Below, piece by piece: positions 22,293 to 34,237 of a stretch of DNA of 64,000 bases. The DNA lies in assembly GCA_050084515.1 (NCBI GenBank), contig CM114274.1, positions 2,046,001 to 2,110,000 of the forward strand, written 5' to 3'. Every line of letters begins with the position of its first letter. Positions within the stretch are counted from its first letter, which is position 1. The stretch is from Blasia pusilla (lineage: Eukaryota; Marchantiophyta; Marchantiopsida; Blasiales). The notes beneath the pieces are model-generated. The model was not told the origin of the DNA. It did not search any database and saw only the letters and a list, made by a program, of their open reading frames with translations. The position numbers were made by a program, and so were the translations under genes.

Positions 22293-22386
22293 TATAAATT
22301 AAACATTCACATTCTCATTTTCATTCCCATTCCCATTCTGATTCTTATTCTTAATCTCAGTCTCCTCCCAATGGAATCTTCTGGGA
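22293..22386 (+). promoter_or_regulatory. TATA box and pyrimidine-rich leader of the transposase gene, copy B
   Basis: CACTATAAATTAAA with TATA core 22293-22300, followed by an ATTCTCATT-type tract and then the transposase ATG at 22387. This is the uninterrupted form of the promoter split in copy A. Confidence 0.6.
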
Positions 22387-25300
22387 ATGGATAATTATGT
22401 GAAGCGCACTTGTGGCAGTCATCTAGCGGCCCGTCCTCAATCAGAAATAGTTCGACCGCAAGCTTGTGAGTCTTTCATACCAGTGGATGTAAATTTTCTC
22501 TCAATTCGATTTCTTCTCCAAATTGGTACCGTCTTTGTGTCCAAGGATGTTAGGGTGGACGGTATGGAGGACATAATAGGTGAGACAGTCCAGCCAGTGA
22601 TTGCACACCGTAAAGTATGGAATCTCCTACCTCTAGCAAATGGTCAATATAGAGTTTGCCGCTGACCTCTGAATTTTTCTGTTTCCCAAGTAGACGGTCG
22701 AGAATTTCCAAGTGCACGGAGCTCTACGTTTGCAACTCCTAGCTCAGTAGATCCGGCATCGACTCCAACTTCACACGTTTGTAACAATGTTGTACTTCCT
22801 GAAGACATTTTGGATGTCGTCAACCTTAGGGGATCTGTCGGACACCAACCGGGCCCTCTATCCGTCTACTCGTTCCTCTTGCGAGTATCAGGAAATAGTT
22901 TGCTATTGTCTCTGTCCTTGAAAATGTTCAAGCACATTCTTGTCAACGAGCTGCCGCCCATGTACGATGGTAATTGCATTTTTGAGTTGCATCCACTTGC
23001 TGCTCCTGCTCAGAAGAACGATGGAGGATGCTTGAAGGGTATGGACAGAACGTCTGATTGTCATCGATGGTGCAAGCTTCAACGGAATAGTGCTTCAATT
23101 CCAGATGGTCCTTGGATCGTCTCCGGCCGCCAATGCGTTGGAGCCTTGGAGTGTAGAAGTCTAGCATGCCTGTATCTAGAGCGCAACGGGCGTGTCAAAA
23201 CGTCGCAATTCCTCCCCAAGAATGCAAAAACTCCATATGAGGTTGGTGCGACCATACCGCCGGGAGGCCATCAATATCCTCATTGTCAGGCATCCCCTTT
23301 CTGCGTTGGAGCGTGTCTTGCATACATATTTTTTCATTGTCCACGACTTTAGTTCTACGTCTGAGAACACAAGGCTGGCAGTTCATGTTGGCTCCCACAC
23401 TCATCCTGTGACCGGTGCAATCTAGAGACACATCAAGGAGGATGTGGCAAAGAAAGTGGCCGAGGTCTATAGAAACTCTCCGGGATCAAAGCCCGGAGTG
23501 ATCAAGTTAACAACAATATCACAAATTTGTGAACAACTGCTTGGAATCCTTGGGAAGGGCGAGATCACGACTGCTGAGGAGAAACAACTATGGGAAAATC
23601 TCACATTTCTCGCTGATCCTGAATGCTTCCGGATCAGCGAGAAATTCAGAGATGGCAGTTCATGGGCCAAAGAGGCGAGGGATCCAGGGCTTATGTCTTC
23701 AAAATGTCAACGACAGGACCGTCGAGTGGCCTCGATCTTATAGATCAAATGAGGGAAGGGGAAGATTTTTACGGCAGCTAGGTAAGCTTTGATATTTGCT
23801 ACAGAGTGCTGAATGGATGGTTGACCATACGTGCTCACGTTTATGACCATGTGGAGAAGGAACTCAAAACTATATTTGTCTATGAAGTAAAAGCAGTGGT
23901 AGTTTGAAGATGTGTTGGTTACTCTTATTGGAGGTGGTGAAGGAAAACAAAAGGCCACCTCCGGAAAGATCATGACACATCTATGGTATGTTCTGATTTT
24001 TTGGAAAGAGCCAATCTACATACTTTAATGGATATAAGAATTTGCTATTTGTCTAAGTGCATGCTTAAACATATCACTTTGGCAATAGGAAACTCCTTCT
24101 CACAACAAAAAAATTTGTTCATATGATTCGAGTTTGAAAAATGTTATCAATACGCTGAATTTGCACTCCAAGCACAGTCTATAAGAATCAAACTATTATT
24201 TGCGTTAGCTTATGGTGAGACGCTCTCAGTGAACACTAGTGGGCAGCTTGTGCCATGCACGGGAGTGAAAGGATCAATTATGTTTTCTGTTTCTTGCTAC
24301 TTGTAGAGGGGGGAACATTTTCTTGTTGTCCGGTTGTAACTTGTCATGCAAAGAGCTGTTTGCAAATCAAGAAGGCACTCTCCAATAATAATATAGATCA
24401 CGTATGAAGCCTTTCAAGTCTCTTAACATTATTTTTTATTTTACCAAATATTAAGCTACAATTAGAATAAAAAATAATTTCATCATTTTTATCTTAAAAT
24501 ATTTACGCAATTTTACCAATCTTAAGGAGATGTTCTTAAATCTCTTCATATTCAACATATTTTCCTCTTTTAAAATTTTATTGAATTTTTAATGGTTAAG
24601 GTTGGAAAATATGAATTAAAAATGTTCAAATTACCTTTAGGTGGAAAATTACACCTTTTTTGGAGAAAAAAATTCGAAAGTACAATGAGAGAATTTATCG
24701 AGAAGAAATCATATTCAAAATAATGAAGCTGATTTTTCTTTCTAAACTTTATTTTTTAATTTCAAAGATTAGTTTGGAGGAAAATTTAAACTACATTATC
24801 GAATAATAAAGATCAAATGAGATATTTTTCCCAATGATAATAAAATACTTTAAAAATAAAACTTTTAATCATCAATATTTTACAAAAAATCCATCTTAAT
24901 TATTTACGGACTCTACGAATAGGCCCTAAATTTCATCCTTCTGAGGGACGGCTCCACGTCTTCGTTTTTTTATCTGGCAAAGGAGGGCATCCATCACCGT
25001 ACTTAGAATGAATGTCGCATTTTTATTGACAGAGGCTCCTTTTGGACTAGCCTGCATTAGGGTAGCATAAGTTACTATTTATTTATTTTTATTTCTTTTA
25101 TTACACTCTACAAAGCCCATTGTGCTCTATCTCGTGCCAGTGCGCACATACTCAAAGGTGTGGGTTTTGCAAACACATACTTCGAGGTGCTAGACTATTT
25201 GTTCTAGGATTCACGATTTTCAACACATGTGGCAGGAATTAATTAATTTGTGTTAACGTGCAATGGCGGTAAACTCTAGGAAATCACATCGATATATCTA

Positions 25301-25910
25301 TGAAATTGCACCTGCACCTCAATCAAGCGATGAAATTGCATGGCATCCAATTTTCTTTTCCATCTTCTTTCAATGTGCTTTTCCACGGTTTTGTGTCATT
25401 TCATTCCCACTTCGTTTTACTTTGGGCTTCCGTCGGCTTGTTTACACATTACTACGCCGTCTACTAATGTCTCCCTTTTGTTCGTGAGAGCTTCCTTCTT
25501 GATACTTGCTTGTTGAAGCATTCCTTCACTATGTTGGTGCATCGATTTGGCTTGTAGAGCTCGGTGTGACTTTCATTACAAGCAGCTTCAGTCCAGAGGG
25601 AAAATCGACGTAATTTTGTGCTAGACTCATACATTCTCAAGATTATTGCATTCTGCACTCTCTACATTATGGGCTCTCCCTATAACATTGTCTCTTTCCA
25701 CAAGTTTATCAGCACTCAACGCAACTCAATGCTCATCCCCAACAACGATAAAGAAGTCTTTGCATTATGGGAAGAGACTACGTATACACATCGCTACAAA
25801 ACATACATCGTTGTCATCGAATCCACATACAAAAAAACATGATCCCATGCTAACTCATGGAATCTACCCTAAAAAAAGTCCTACTAGAGAAAATGCAAAT
25901 GGGGAACCCT

Positions 25911-26181
25911 TCCTAAATTTCCAGAATTGTAGGATAAGATCCATTGAACCATATCTTATGATCCATTCAAGCTTTCAATTCTTGAAAAGCCTTCCAAGAA
26001 AAACTCTCACATGTCTATCGCAATGGATTATTCTCTTGAAACTCGTAGTTGAGAAACAACAATAAAGAGAAAACATCGAATAAGGATTAGTTGAACATGT
26101 TGGTACAGAAATGAAAGCTTGAATGGATCATAAGATATGGTTCAATGGATCTTATACTACAATTCTGGAAATTAAGGTAGG
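25911..26181. repeat. Inverted repeat with arms of about 70 bp
   Basis: The left arm (25911-25981) and right arm (26110-26181) are reverse complements with only a few differences; one shared core is AAGCTTGAATGGATCATAAG. The loop is about 128 bp. It could form a long hairpin. No terminal repeat or target duplication was found that would make it a MITE. Confidence 0.75.
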
Positions 26182-27404
26182 AAATTTGGAAATGAAGTTA
26201 GACATTGTGCAACTTCTTTTCCAAATGAAGGCCACAATGAAGGTTTGATAGAGCTGCAAAGAAAAACATTTGCTCTTCATTTAAATTACACTCCTGCAAA
26301 TGAACTTAGTGATTAATATTTGAAGGAATTTCATTTTAAGGACATGTAAGCATCTCATTAATATCTAAATGAAACTCAAGTTCGAGAATGTCACTTGCCT
26401 TAGCAACTATTCTACCATATGGACATTGCTCTAGAGATTTTTAATCGCATGTATTTTAATCTATTCATGAACATCATCTAACGAAGTAATAATGTATTGA
26501 TGAAGATAATTCCATCTTGATGTTTCAAAAGAACTAAGTGTGGATGCGATACGTAATGGCACATGAGCCAGTAAAACTAAGTAAAAAAATTATTCCATCG
26601 GTGTAATGGATTTAATTCTTTGAATCTAACAATCGATATCGTCCTACATACAATATTACCCGGATTATCTAGTCCCAAGACTTGTTGGGTCTTTTTTGGA
26701 TATTCTTTCAGCAATTCATAGTTTGTCCACTCTAAGAAAAACTTTAGGTGGTTCTCAATATCTACTCGTACATGGGACTCGTATTAGGATCAGTCTCTCA
26801 TTACAATCCTTTCTACTATACATCAGAGACACCACCAAATTTATACATAAACCAATAGACCATAGATTGAAGATTTGTTCTATTTTCCTACTGGTTTGTA
26901 GGATTTACATATGCATCTTCTATCAAATATCAAGCTCTAGCCCAAAATAGATTTCTTAACTACCTATTTCAGAGATCGTTGGTGCTTACAATGGTGTCAA
27001 GTAATGCCAAAACAAAAAAATACAGAGGATTTCCAAGGACCACTCCTTTAATACAAACAAAAAGTGTCCCTCTTAAACCAGGTTTCTATCACAACTTATG
27101 CAGTCAACGATTATGTCATTCATTTTCTTTCTCCAAGAAAAGGTTTTCTAAATGTAGAACATTCGGACGCGAGAAAGCTGCATTGCGCACAAAATTTGTA
27201 ATGTAGACCTCATTGCTATGATTGATCCTCTTCCAAATACCACTTGCTAAAATGGCAAACATTATGTTCAACCACAATTAAGCAAATGCAATGTTGTGGA
27301 TATCATGGAATTATTCTTTACAAAAATCCACGTTCTCACATGTCAATTGTGTACTCATATGAGTAACCCCCATATGTATTATGCAATGGCTTCCTGAAAG
27401 ACTT

Positions 27405-29275
27405 CGTAGTTCCAAAAGTTGATCATTTCCATGTTTGTGACATGTGCATAGGCAATATACCTAGAACAGACTTAAATGTATACATGACTACTACGTACAT
27501 TCGAAATGTACTCTATGTAAATCCTATGGAAGTGAAGCTTCTATCAATTGTAGATTCAAAAATTTGTATTGAAAATAAGTTTAATGGCTTTCATAAAGGG
27601 TTTTTTCAATGACATCTTTGTTAGAATCCCCCCTCGTTGGATTTAATTTCAAATCTAGCAAGGCCCAAATTCTAACTCAACTATATCCAACTATCAAAAT
27701 ATTACTCATAATTCATTTTCAGATTAATGAACTATATAGGGATTATAAAACTCTTGTAGAGTTACCCCATCCTTCATCCGGGCTGGTTGTATTACACCCT
27801 ACCTCCGTACAGACTATAACTAGTTCCTCACAAACTAAAGCTCAACTTACCCATAGCATGGTCTATGATCCATACCATCTTGAGTTAAATATACTACAAG
27901 ATATTTCATATTCCCTCCCTGTGAAGAAAAGGACATCCATCGATATATTTGATAATGGAAGCGTATGTCTACACTCTTCAACAAATACAAGGGAAAGTCT
28001 ATTGACTAATAATTCTTCTATATCATTAGATCCACGTCTCACTATTGAGACAAGTCTGTTTACATTTTTATTTCCCTATCTCTGCGGTTTTATATTGGCC
28101 GGTTATCACCAACACTGGTTGGTCATTTTATTATCTAAAATATACGCTTGAGTCCAAACCTAGGGGCTCACTTGACATAGACACTGAAACAACGCGTTTC
28201 CTAGGACTTTTAGGGTTGTATGAGATAAATTTGAAGCTCATTTCTTGCGTAGTTCTAAACGGATCCGTATCCTCCACAAAAGTTGCACTACACTCAATGT
28301 AGATACCTATTATTTATAGGTCTCAAGCAGTGAATTATATAGACAATAATCCCCCAACTAGAAGAAATTCACTATACATAAATGCTATTAGAAAAAAGTC
28401 TACAAAATTATTTAGCCTTAACCATTGTTAATGTATCAATTACTCCAATCCATTGCATTATGTTCATCAAGTGAGACTTTTATTTTAAATAGAGAACTAG
28501 ACGAGATCATGGAAGAAAAGCCTAAACTTAGAGAAGAAGATTTGTATCAACATCTTTCAAAATATTCCATTAGTCCATGACTACCAGACATCCCTTCTTG
28601 GCACATGTCACATCTTAAAGACTTAAAAGCCATGGTACATAAGTGGGGCATGCTCCACTTTTTCATTGCTCTCATATTTGATGAAATGTCATCTACCCAT
28701 TGGCTTGAAATTGATGATATAGAAAATATGTTTTCCAAGTTTAATCAGTCTTTCACATAGCAAGATGCTCCTTCAGAACGTGCATAACTATTTCACACAA
28801 GGCTATACTCATTTTTGTCCCAATTTATACTCTCTAATCCACACATACTTGGAAGAGTTGTTGAGTATTTTTTGAGATATGGCTTACAAAATAGGGGTAG
28901 TCTCCATTGTCACATGATACTATGGGTAGACTCTAGAGATATTGATCATGTTACGTTTGAAATATGCACGTATATACCATCCATCATGCTACCATCCTTG
29001 AATCAATTGAACACCCTAATTGATGTATCTCTAACCTTTAAAAAGTATGTTTTAACTAAAAAATTACATAGATGTAAGGATGGTGTTTGTGTTGTTCAAA
29101 AGAAGAAAAGAAGCTATATTGTCGTCTTGGGTTTCCAACATCTCCTAATGTACATCCTACACCTTTCATTGATCCAAAAACAAAAAGATGGAACTACTTA
29201 CGACCTTCCCCAGATCATAGAAATGTCATACTATATCATTCCCTTGTTCTTCTTCTATGGGATGCTCATATGAAG
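27405..29275 (+). pseudogene. Helitron Rep (HUH endonuclease) fragment
   Basis: Frames read in order give DPRLTIETSLFTFLFPYLCG (near 28030-28090), which resembles the Helitron-like N-terminal region. Next come IPSWHMSHLKDLKAMVHKWG and EDLYQHL (near 28530-28660), then VEYFLRYGLQNRGSLHCHM (near 28860-28915). The last contains the His-x-His metal motif of rolling-circle Rep proteins in its usual Gln-Asn-Arg-Gly setting. A Cys-rich KDGVCC plus CRLGFP block (29075-29130) and HRNVILYHSLVLLLWDAHM (to about 29272) follow. Several stops and frameshifts occur. The sequence ends before the helicase. Confidence 0.65.
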
Positions 29276-29628
29276 TTAAGGTTGATGGGTTCATGGCGGA
29301 AAATGCACAACGTGAGTGGATTGCTATTAGGGAAGTGTTCTGGGGTGGAGAGGTTCAATCGGAGGGGGAAAGGTCGGATGCTTTCCATTGGCAACAGTCT
29401 GTGACCCGGTACGCCAAATCTTGCATCAAGAAGAATAAGAGGACAGAGCATATCACTCTACTCCAACGCTGCAAGGATAGCAAAACCTTGAAACATGCCA
29501 TGGAATGCCAAAAAGAACTTCATAGGTGGTGGAGGAAGCATGCGATTGAGGGGAAGTACAAAGAGTTGTGCTCTTGGCTCAATTGGTGGAGTGTACGAAT
29601 GAGATAATGGGGAAACTTCATACGGCAA

Positions 29629-30113
29629 GTGAGTTCATTATTTTGTCTTGTTGAGCTCACGCTGAGAATTTTTTGAAAATTTGCAGCTCAAGTTGAGAAG
29701 CGTGGGCACTATAGGGATTTCAAACCGAAGAAACCAAGCAACTTGTCGGATGTGACAGGTTGCTTGAGTGTGCAACGAGTTCGAGACCGACGGGTTGCAT
29801 CAAGAATGTTGGTGCAACCCGTATGCAAGTCGCAAGTATACAAGGCTTGCAAATACTTCGACCCGGATGGGTTTCGGATGACTTGCACTTGGATCTTCCA
29901 TTCCGGAGTGGCCAAAGGTTCTTGCAACCCGTTGGAATCGGACGGGTTGTAGTAGGTGGTTCTTGGGTGTTGCAACACGTCGTGACCCGACGGGTTGCAG
30001 AGTCATTCATGGGATGCCTTTGACTTGCAACCCGTCTGGTTCTGACAAGTAGTTTTTTCCTCTGACTTTGGAGCTATTTTGGTTCCCTTCTCACATTGCC
30101 GTCGTTGCATGGA
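29629..30113 (+). repeat. Transposase intron with palindromes, copy B
   Basis: The donor GTGAGTTC at 29629 is intact; the acceptor is mutated. About six palindromes lie at 29745-30050, for example around 29922-29948 and 29973-29998. Confidence 0.65.
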
Positions 30114-31784
30114 TTGAACATTCATGAAAATGCCCTTTGCCCCAACACAAGTGGAGCAGAAAGTGTTCATTCCTCCTGGAGTTCGTCACAAGCATGCCAA
30201 AGATTTTCACTTGTGGAGGCATGCCAACAAGACTAGGCAAGAGCAATGCTACAGTCTGCAGCATCCCATATCTTCCTCACAAAAGGCATAACAAAAGGAA
30301 AGGGGCCTTCGATCTACGAGCTCTATGTCAGGACGGCTGTGAGATCGGGTAATGATAAACTCTATATGGAAGCCTTCAATCGGTGCGTAGCAGGAATTCC
30401 CCTTGAGCAAGACGTACATATTGGTGGGGATATTCGCGGGACCCCGGATTCCTCCCAAATCTATGATGGAGTAACTTCTCCAAAATTAGTGAATGTTTTA
30501 TTTCAAAAGCCCTCCATTGCTAGAAGTTTGCATCATTCGGTCGCTAGGATGGTTCAACAGTATGGGATTCCAGTCATTGAGGTGGATTGCAACCTCAAAC
30601 GGTGGCATATATCTTGGAGCAACCCTGGACGTGGACCCATTTGCAGGGCAGGATCTGATGGCATAAGGATAGCACGCGGCACTTTCCTAAATAAGAACTG
30701 TACAAGGACTGGACGACCACTGTCTGGATTTTGGGGACTCAAAACCTTTGATTGTTTCACAAGGACCAGGGATTAATTGAAGTACTCTTTCTGCCCAGAT
30801 GAATCTTGCGCTTTTCAGAAATCTTATACGGCTGCCATTGGAGCTCTAAGGAATACCCCCACGATTTGGCCCATTGCCGCAGGTACGAATTGCGCTCAAG
30901 ATGAAGTGGACAATCTTACAAGTGCTGGTTTCAGACTCGTAGATGGAGGAAGTTTGGAGCATGTTTGCATTACAGAGACCTTTGCATTTCATATTCAACC
31001 TAAGATTGATGTCAACATGGATGATCTCAATCCACTATTTCTGTTTGAGTCTAGAAATGGTGTGAAGAGAAACAGAATGTGTAGGCCAACGGTGGAGAGA
31101 GCAAAGCGAATTGCATCAGCTCGAGAGGCAAAAATGGAGATCATCGCCACGAAAGATGTCCAAAGTGGCAATGGAATAGGAAGGATGTATTGGGTCAGGA
31201 ACAACACTGTAAATTCAAGGGTCACAGGGATGTATGGGGTGCACATCTGTTGCTTTCCCACATGTTCATGTGATGACTTTGTCCAAAGAGAGACAAGTGG
31301 AAAAAGGTATTTCCCTTGTAAGCACATGTAGTATGTGTTGCTTGTAGTGTTAAGAGAGTCAAAGGTAGGAGTAGGAATCCACCAACCAATTATGTCCCTC
31401 AAAGAAGTGCGAAATATTTTAAACAAACCATTTTGAGGATGTAAAATGAGGTTTTAGATTGTACTTTCATTTTTCCAGAACCTTGACTTTGAGCTTGAAC
31501 TCTATTCGGCCCAGGGAAAATAATAGATTTTTTCCAGACCTTCGATGGAAAAAGTGATTTGTTCCACATTTATGATTCCACTGCTTTTTCAAAGTTCTAA
31601 ATTTTGTGCAGTTTGCAACTCGTCAGACTCAGATGGGTTGTCAAAATGTGGAAGAGGAAAAAAATAACTATGGGAGTGCTTAAGAATTGAGCAAAAAAGT
31701 GCAAAAAAATTCACACAAAAAGTTTCCTCTCTTCAACCCAACGGAAACTCTCTTAAAACAAAGTATCTCTTTCGGTTGAAGGTA

Positions 31785-31838
31785 GTTTCCTCTTTCCTCT
31801 CTCCTCTCTCCTCTCTTCCTCTCCTCTTACTGCACCTC
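31785..31838 (-). repeat. Right terminal inverted repeat of copy B
   Basis: Tract of CTCTCC units ending CTCTTCCTCTCCTCTTACTG then CACCTC. On minus it reads GAGGTGCAGTAAGAGG. Transposase exon sequence of copy C (ATTTCTGATTGAG) follows directly, so B ends inside C. Confidence 0.7.
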
Positions 31839-31901
31839 TATTTCTGATTGAGAAAGGGTCGCTAGATGACTGCCATAGGTGAGTTTCACATAATTATCCA
31901 T
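31839..31901 (-). pseudogene. Transposase first-exon stub, copy C
   Basis: The minus strand from ATG at 31901 reads MDNYVKLTYGSHLAT and is cut at 31839 by the terminus of copy B. It matches the first codons of copies A, B and D. Confidence 0.7.
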
Positions 31902-31969
31902 TCCCAGATGATTCCACTGGAAGGAGAATGAGAATAAGAATAAGAATGAGAATGAGAATGAGAATGTTT

Positions 31970-31977
31970 AATTTATA
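31970..31977 (-). promoter_or_regulatory. TATA box of the transposase gene, copy C
   Basis: Minus-strand TATAAATT followed, toward the ATG at 31901, by a run of GAGAAT repeats (plus-strand view), as in the other copies. Confidence 0.55.
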
Positions 31978-32059
31978 GGGAATAGTGACTGTTATTCTCC
32001 TGACAGAATTTGACTGACAAGATGTTGTTTGGTAGATGAGATTTTTTGATGCAATGGAT

Positions 32060-32610
32060 TCAATCCTTTTGCAACCTGTCGGAGTCCCGAGGTTGCAAAG
32101 CCACGGAGTTCCATTGTCTGTCAGAGTCCCAATGCAAATTGCAACCCGTCGGAGTCCGTTGGGTTGAACGCGGTTGTCAGTCGCTACCCCCTGCCTGTGC
32201 GACCTGTCTCATTCTGTCGGAGTCGGAATCCACGTGACTTCGCACGGATTTCCTACGGCAACCCGTCGGGGACCGACAAGTTTCTAGGGGATCTCGCATC
32301 AATTTACCTTGTCAAGTGAACCGTGCAAACCGTGAGGGACAGACGGGTTGCTCGGAGACCGTGCCTCAATTTTGCCATATGGTTGGAACTGTGCTACCCG
32401 TGGTAGACCTTGTTACCCCAAGACGAAGGAAGCTGCAACCCGTCGAAGACCGACGGGTTGCTTGGGGACCTTGCCTTGTCACCCCAGGATGAGAGAAGGA
32501 GGAAATCCGTCGGAGAGTGACGGGTTGTGTGGATACCTCGCCTTGTTACCCCAACATGAGGGAAGCGTGCAACATGTCAAAGACCAACGAGGGAAGTGTG
32601 CAACGTCTGA
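32060..32610. repeat. Palindromes of the divergent promoter, copy C
   Basis: About nine palindrome copies, including about 32433-32460 (CAACCCGTCGAAGACCGACG core). The last few share the CTCGCCTTGTTACCCCA spacer of the 67-bp array, so this is a shorter or decayed version of the arrays in A, B and D. Confidence 0.65.
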
Positions 32611-32719
32611 TGAGGGCAAGGGTTTGCACGTTTCCCACATGCAAAGCACCGTAACGACCGACGTTACCATTGGTACAACGGTTCCCATGAACCAACGGTC
32701 AACTCAACGGCTTGAAAAG

Positions 32720-32727
32720 TATAAAAG
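32720..32727 (+). promoter_or_regulatory. TATA box of the partner gene, copy C
   Basis: TATAAAAG in GAAAAGTATAAAAGGC, about 310 bp before the ATG at 33037. The leader between has no repeats. Confidence 0.6.
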
Positions 32728-34237
32728 GCTGAGATTTTGCTCATTTCCTTTTTCATTCCAAGATTTCAGGTGCAACTCTTCCTCCCATCAGTTGAGGATT
32801 CCTTCTCCATTGACTAAGTTGATTACATTGACATGTTTGCTAGAAGGTAACGATGATCCAACACATGATGCTTTGAGGGTTTGGTTTCGGCAAGCCCCTC
32901 CGCTGGAAGATGATGGTGCTTCACCACACAATGCTTGGAGAGTTGGTTTTAGGCACTCCATCAAAGCTTTGAGGGGTGTGTTGTGCACAAGAGCAGATAA
33001 CACTGACGAGGAAGAAGGACTAACTCAACATGCACCATGACGAGGAAAAAAACACAAGCAAAAAAAATTTGAGAGCATCACTCCCAAGTCCATCAGGACT
33101 CCTGCATCTCCATCTCTTGGTCCTCGCTCCGAAAATGAGATAAGGCAACAAGAAATAGAGGAGCGGGTAAGGGAAGCAGAAATGCACATGCACCAAGTTC
33201 TAGCAAAGCTTGCTCTAGAGGAGCTCGCAAAGCAAAACACAGAGGCTGAGGCATCAAAGGCCTTGAAGAAAAGAGTCATGAATGAGAAATGCGAGAAAAA
33301 GCGTCTCGACGCCTCCATCAAGAGAGCAGAATTGGCAAAAGCTCAAAGAGAAAAAGCAATCGCTATTGAACAAAGCCTTGTCCATCCAACAAACACTGTT
33401 GAGATGCAAGAAATGTCTCCGATCAGGTATGGCGACACCATGAATTTAAAATCAACCAAGGAAACGGCCGAAGTTGAAGTGACGGATGACGATGTCATGA
33501 GGACAGCAAGTGTGGAGATGGTGGACATCTCTAAAGAAGCAAGAGAAGAGTCATCGTCGTCATTGATCCCGGTGGAAGAAATCCACCTTTATCAGATCAA
33601 TGAGTTTCCCGTGGACTTGCCAACTCCTGTCCCAAAGCAGCTCGCCGGCTTGGACACTGACCCAATCTTTGAGCAGGTAAGAAGAATACGGGTTATGTGA
33701 AATCTCATTATGTAAAACATTGGCAAAAAATAGGGGCTTATTTACTTTTTCTCCATTGTCGCAGGTTGGTAAGCATATGGCATTGATGGAGGGCCAAAAT
33801 TCCCCAAGAATTCCACTTTGTTGACTGTAGACAATAGAGTACGTCTGTGAAATTCAATCGGAGGAGGACATTGCAAAGCTGAAGCAATCAGCAGCGACAA
33901 CATCCAACATCGACAACTTCCCTCCGTTCTATGTTCACCCTTACGATGAACATGGAACGCAAGCTCTGGTGACAGAAGAAGACTTGGAGGCATTGGACAC
34001 ATTTAGGAGGATGAGAGACCAGGAGTTCAGAAGAGCGATTGAAGGAACGCAATATAGCTGGATACGGAACCTCTACTTCTTCATGTGGGATGGGAACCAC
34101 ATGTATATGGCGTAGAAAAAATTTGCAGAGGAGCACCCAAATGCATTGGAGGTGCATTTCTGCAAGAGGGCTGTCATGCTCCATCCATTTCCTCATCACA
34201 TGGCAACGGTGGAAATGGCAATGCATGCAATTAATAT

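Larger units (their letters stand above)
23967..29280 (+). mobile_element. A/T-rich block carrying a Helitron fragment, inserted in transposase B
   Basis: Transposase sequence stops after CCACCTCCGGAAA and resumes at ATGGGTTCATGGCGG, so the block is foreign. Composition is much richer in A/T than its surroundings and there are no 27-bp palindromes. The right part (about 27400-29275) encodes Helitron Rep remains. I see neither the helicase region nor a convincing CTRR-plus-hairpin 3' end, so the Helitron is truncated, or several elements are joined. From 23967 to 27400 no gene is recognisable; it holds A/T-rich sequence and one inverted repeat. Confidence 0.6.
22387..31436 (+). pseudogene. SWIM zinc-finger transposase, copy B (split by Helitron block)
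   Basis: Exon 1 runs 22387-23966 and resumes at about 29281-29628; exon 2 runs from about 30114 to 31436. It keeps the Cys/His region, the second catalytic-type Asp (GFMAEN here has Asp replaced by Glu-Asn, near 29293), HWQQSVTRY, MECQKELHRWW and a complete SWIM finger CSCDDFVQRETSGKR...CKH (31267-31326). Breaks: TGA near 22664, a frameshift near 23350, TAG near 23424, loss of about 95 bp near 23632 (removing the AEMDAIAKIKANSKF region), a destroyed intron acceptor (GTTGCAT), TAA near 30775 and TAG directly after the SWIM CKHM. Not functional. Confidence 0.65.
16613..31838 (+). mobile_element. Two-gene Mutator-like DNA transposon, copy B
   Basis: Same layout and orientation as A: partner gene on minus (exon 2 in two pieces, exon 1 to 20934), divergent promoter (20940-22386), transposase on plus (22387-31436) and right terminus at 31838. 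The left part is not in the window because copy A sits in its partner exon 2. It is further split by a Ty3-like element (16699-20072) and a Helitron-bearing block (about 23967-29280). Confidence 0.7.

Noticed and set aside
23707-23973. Minus-strand open frame over transposase B
   Set aside because: It is a shadow of transposase exon 1; the plus-strand reading matches copies A and D.
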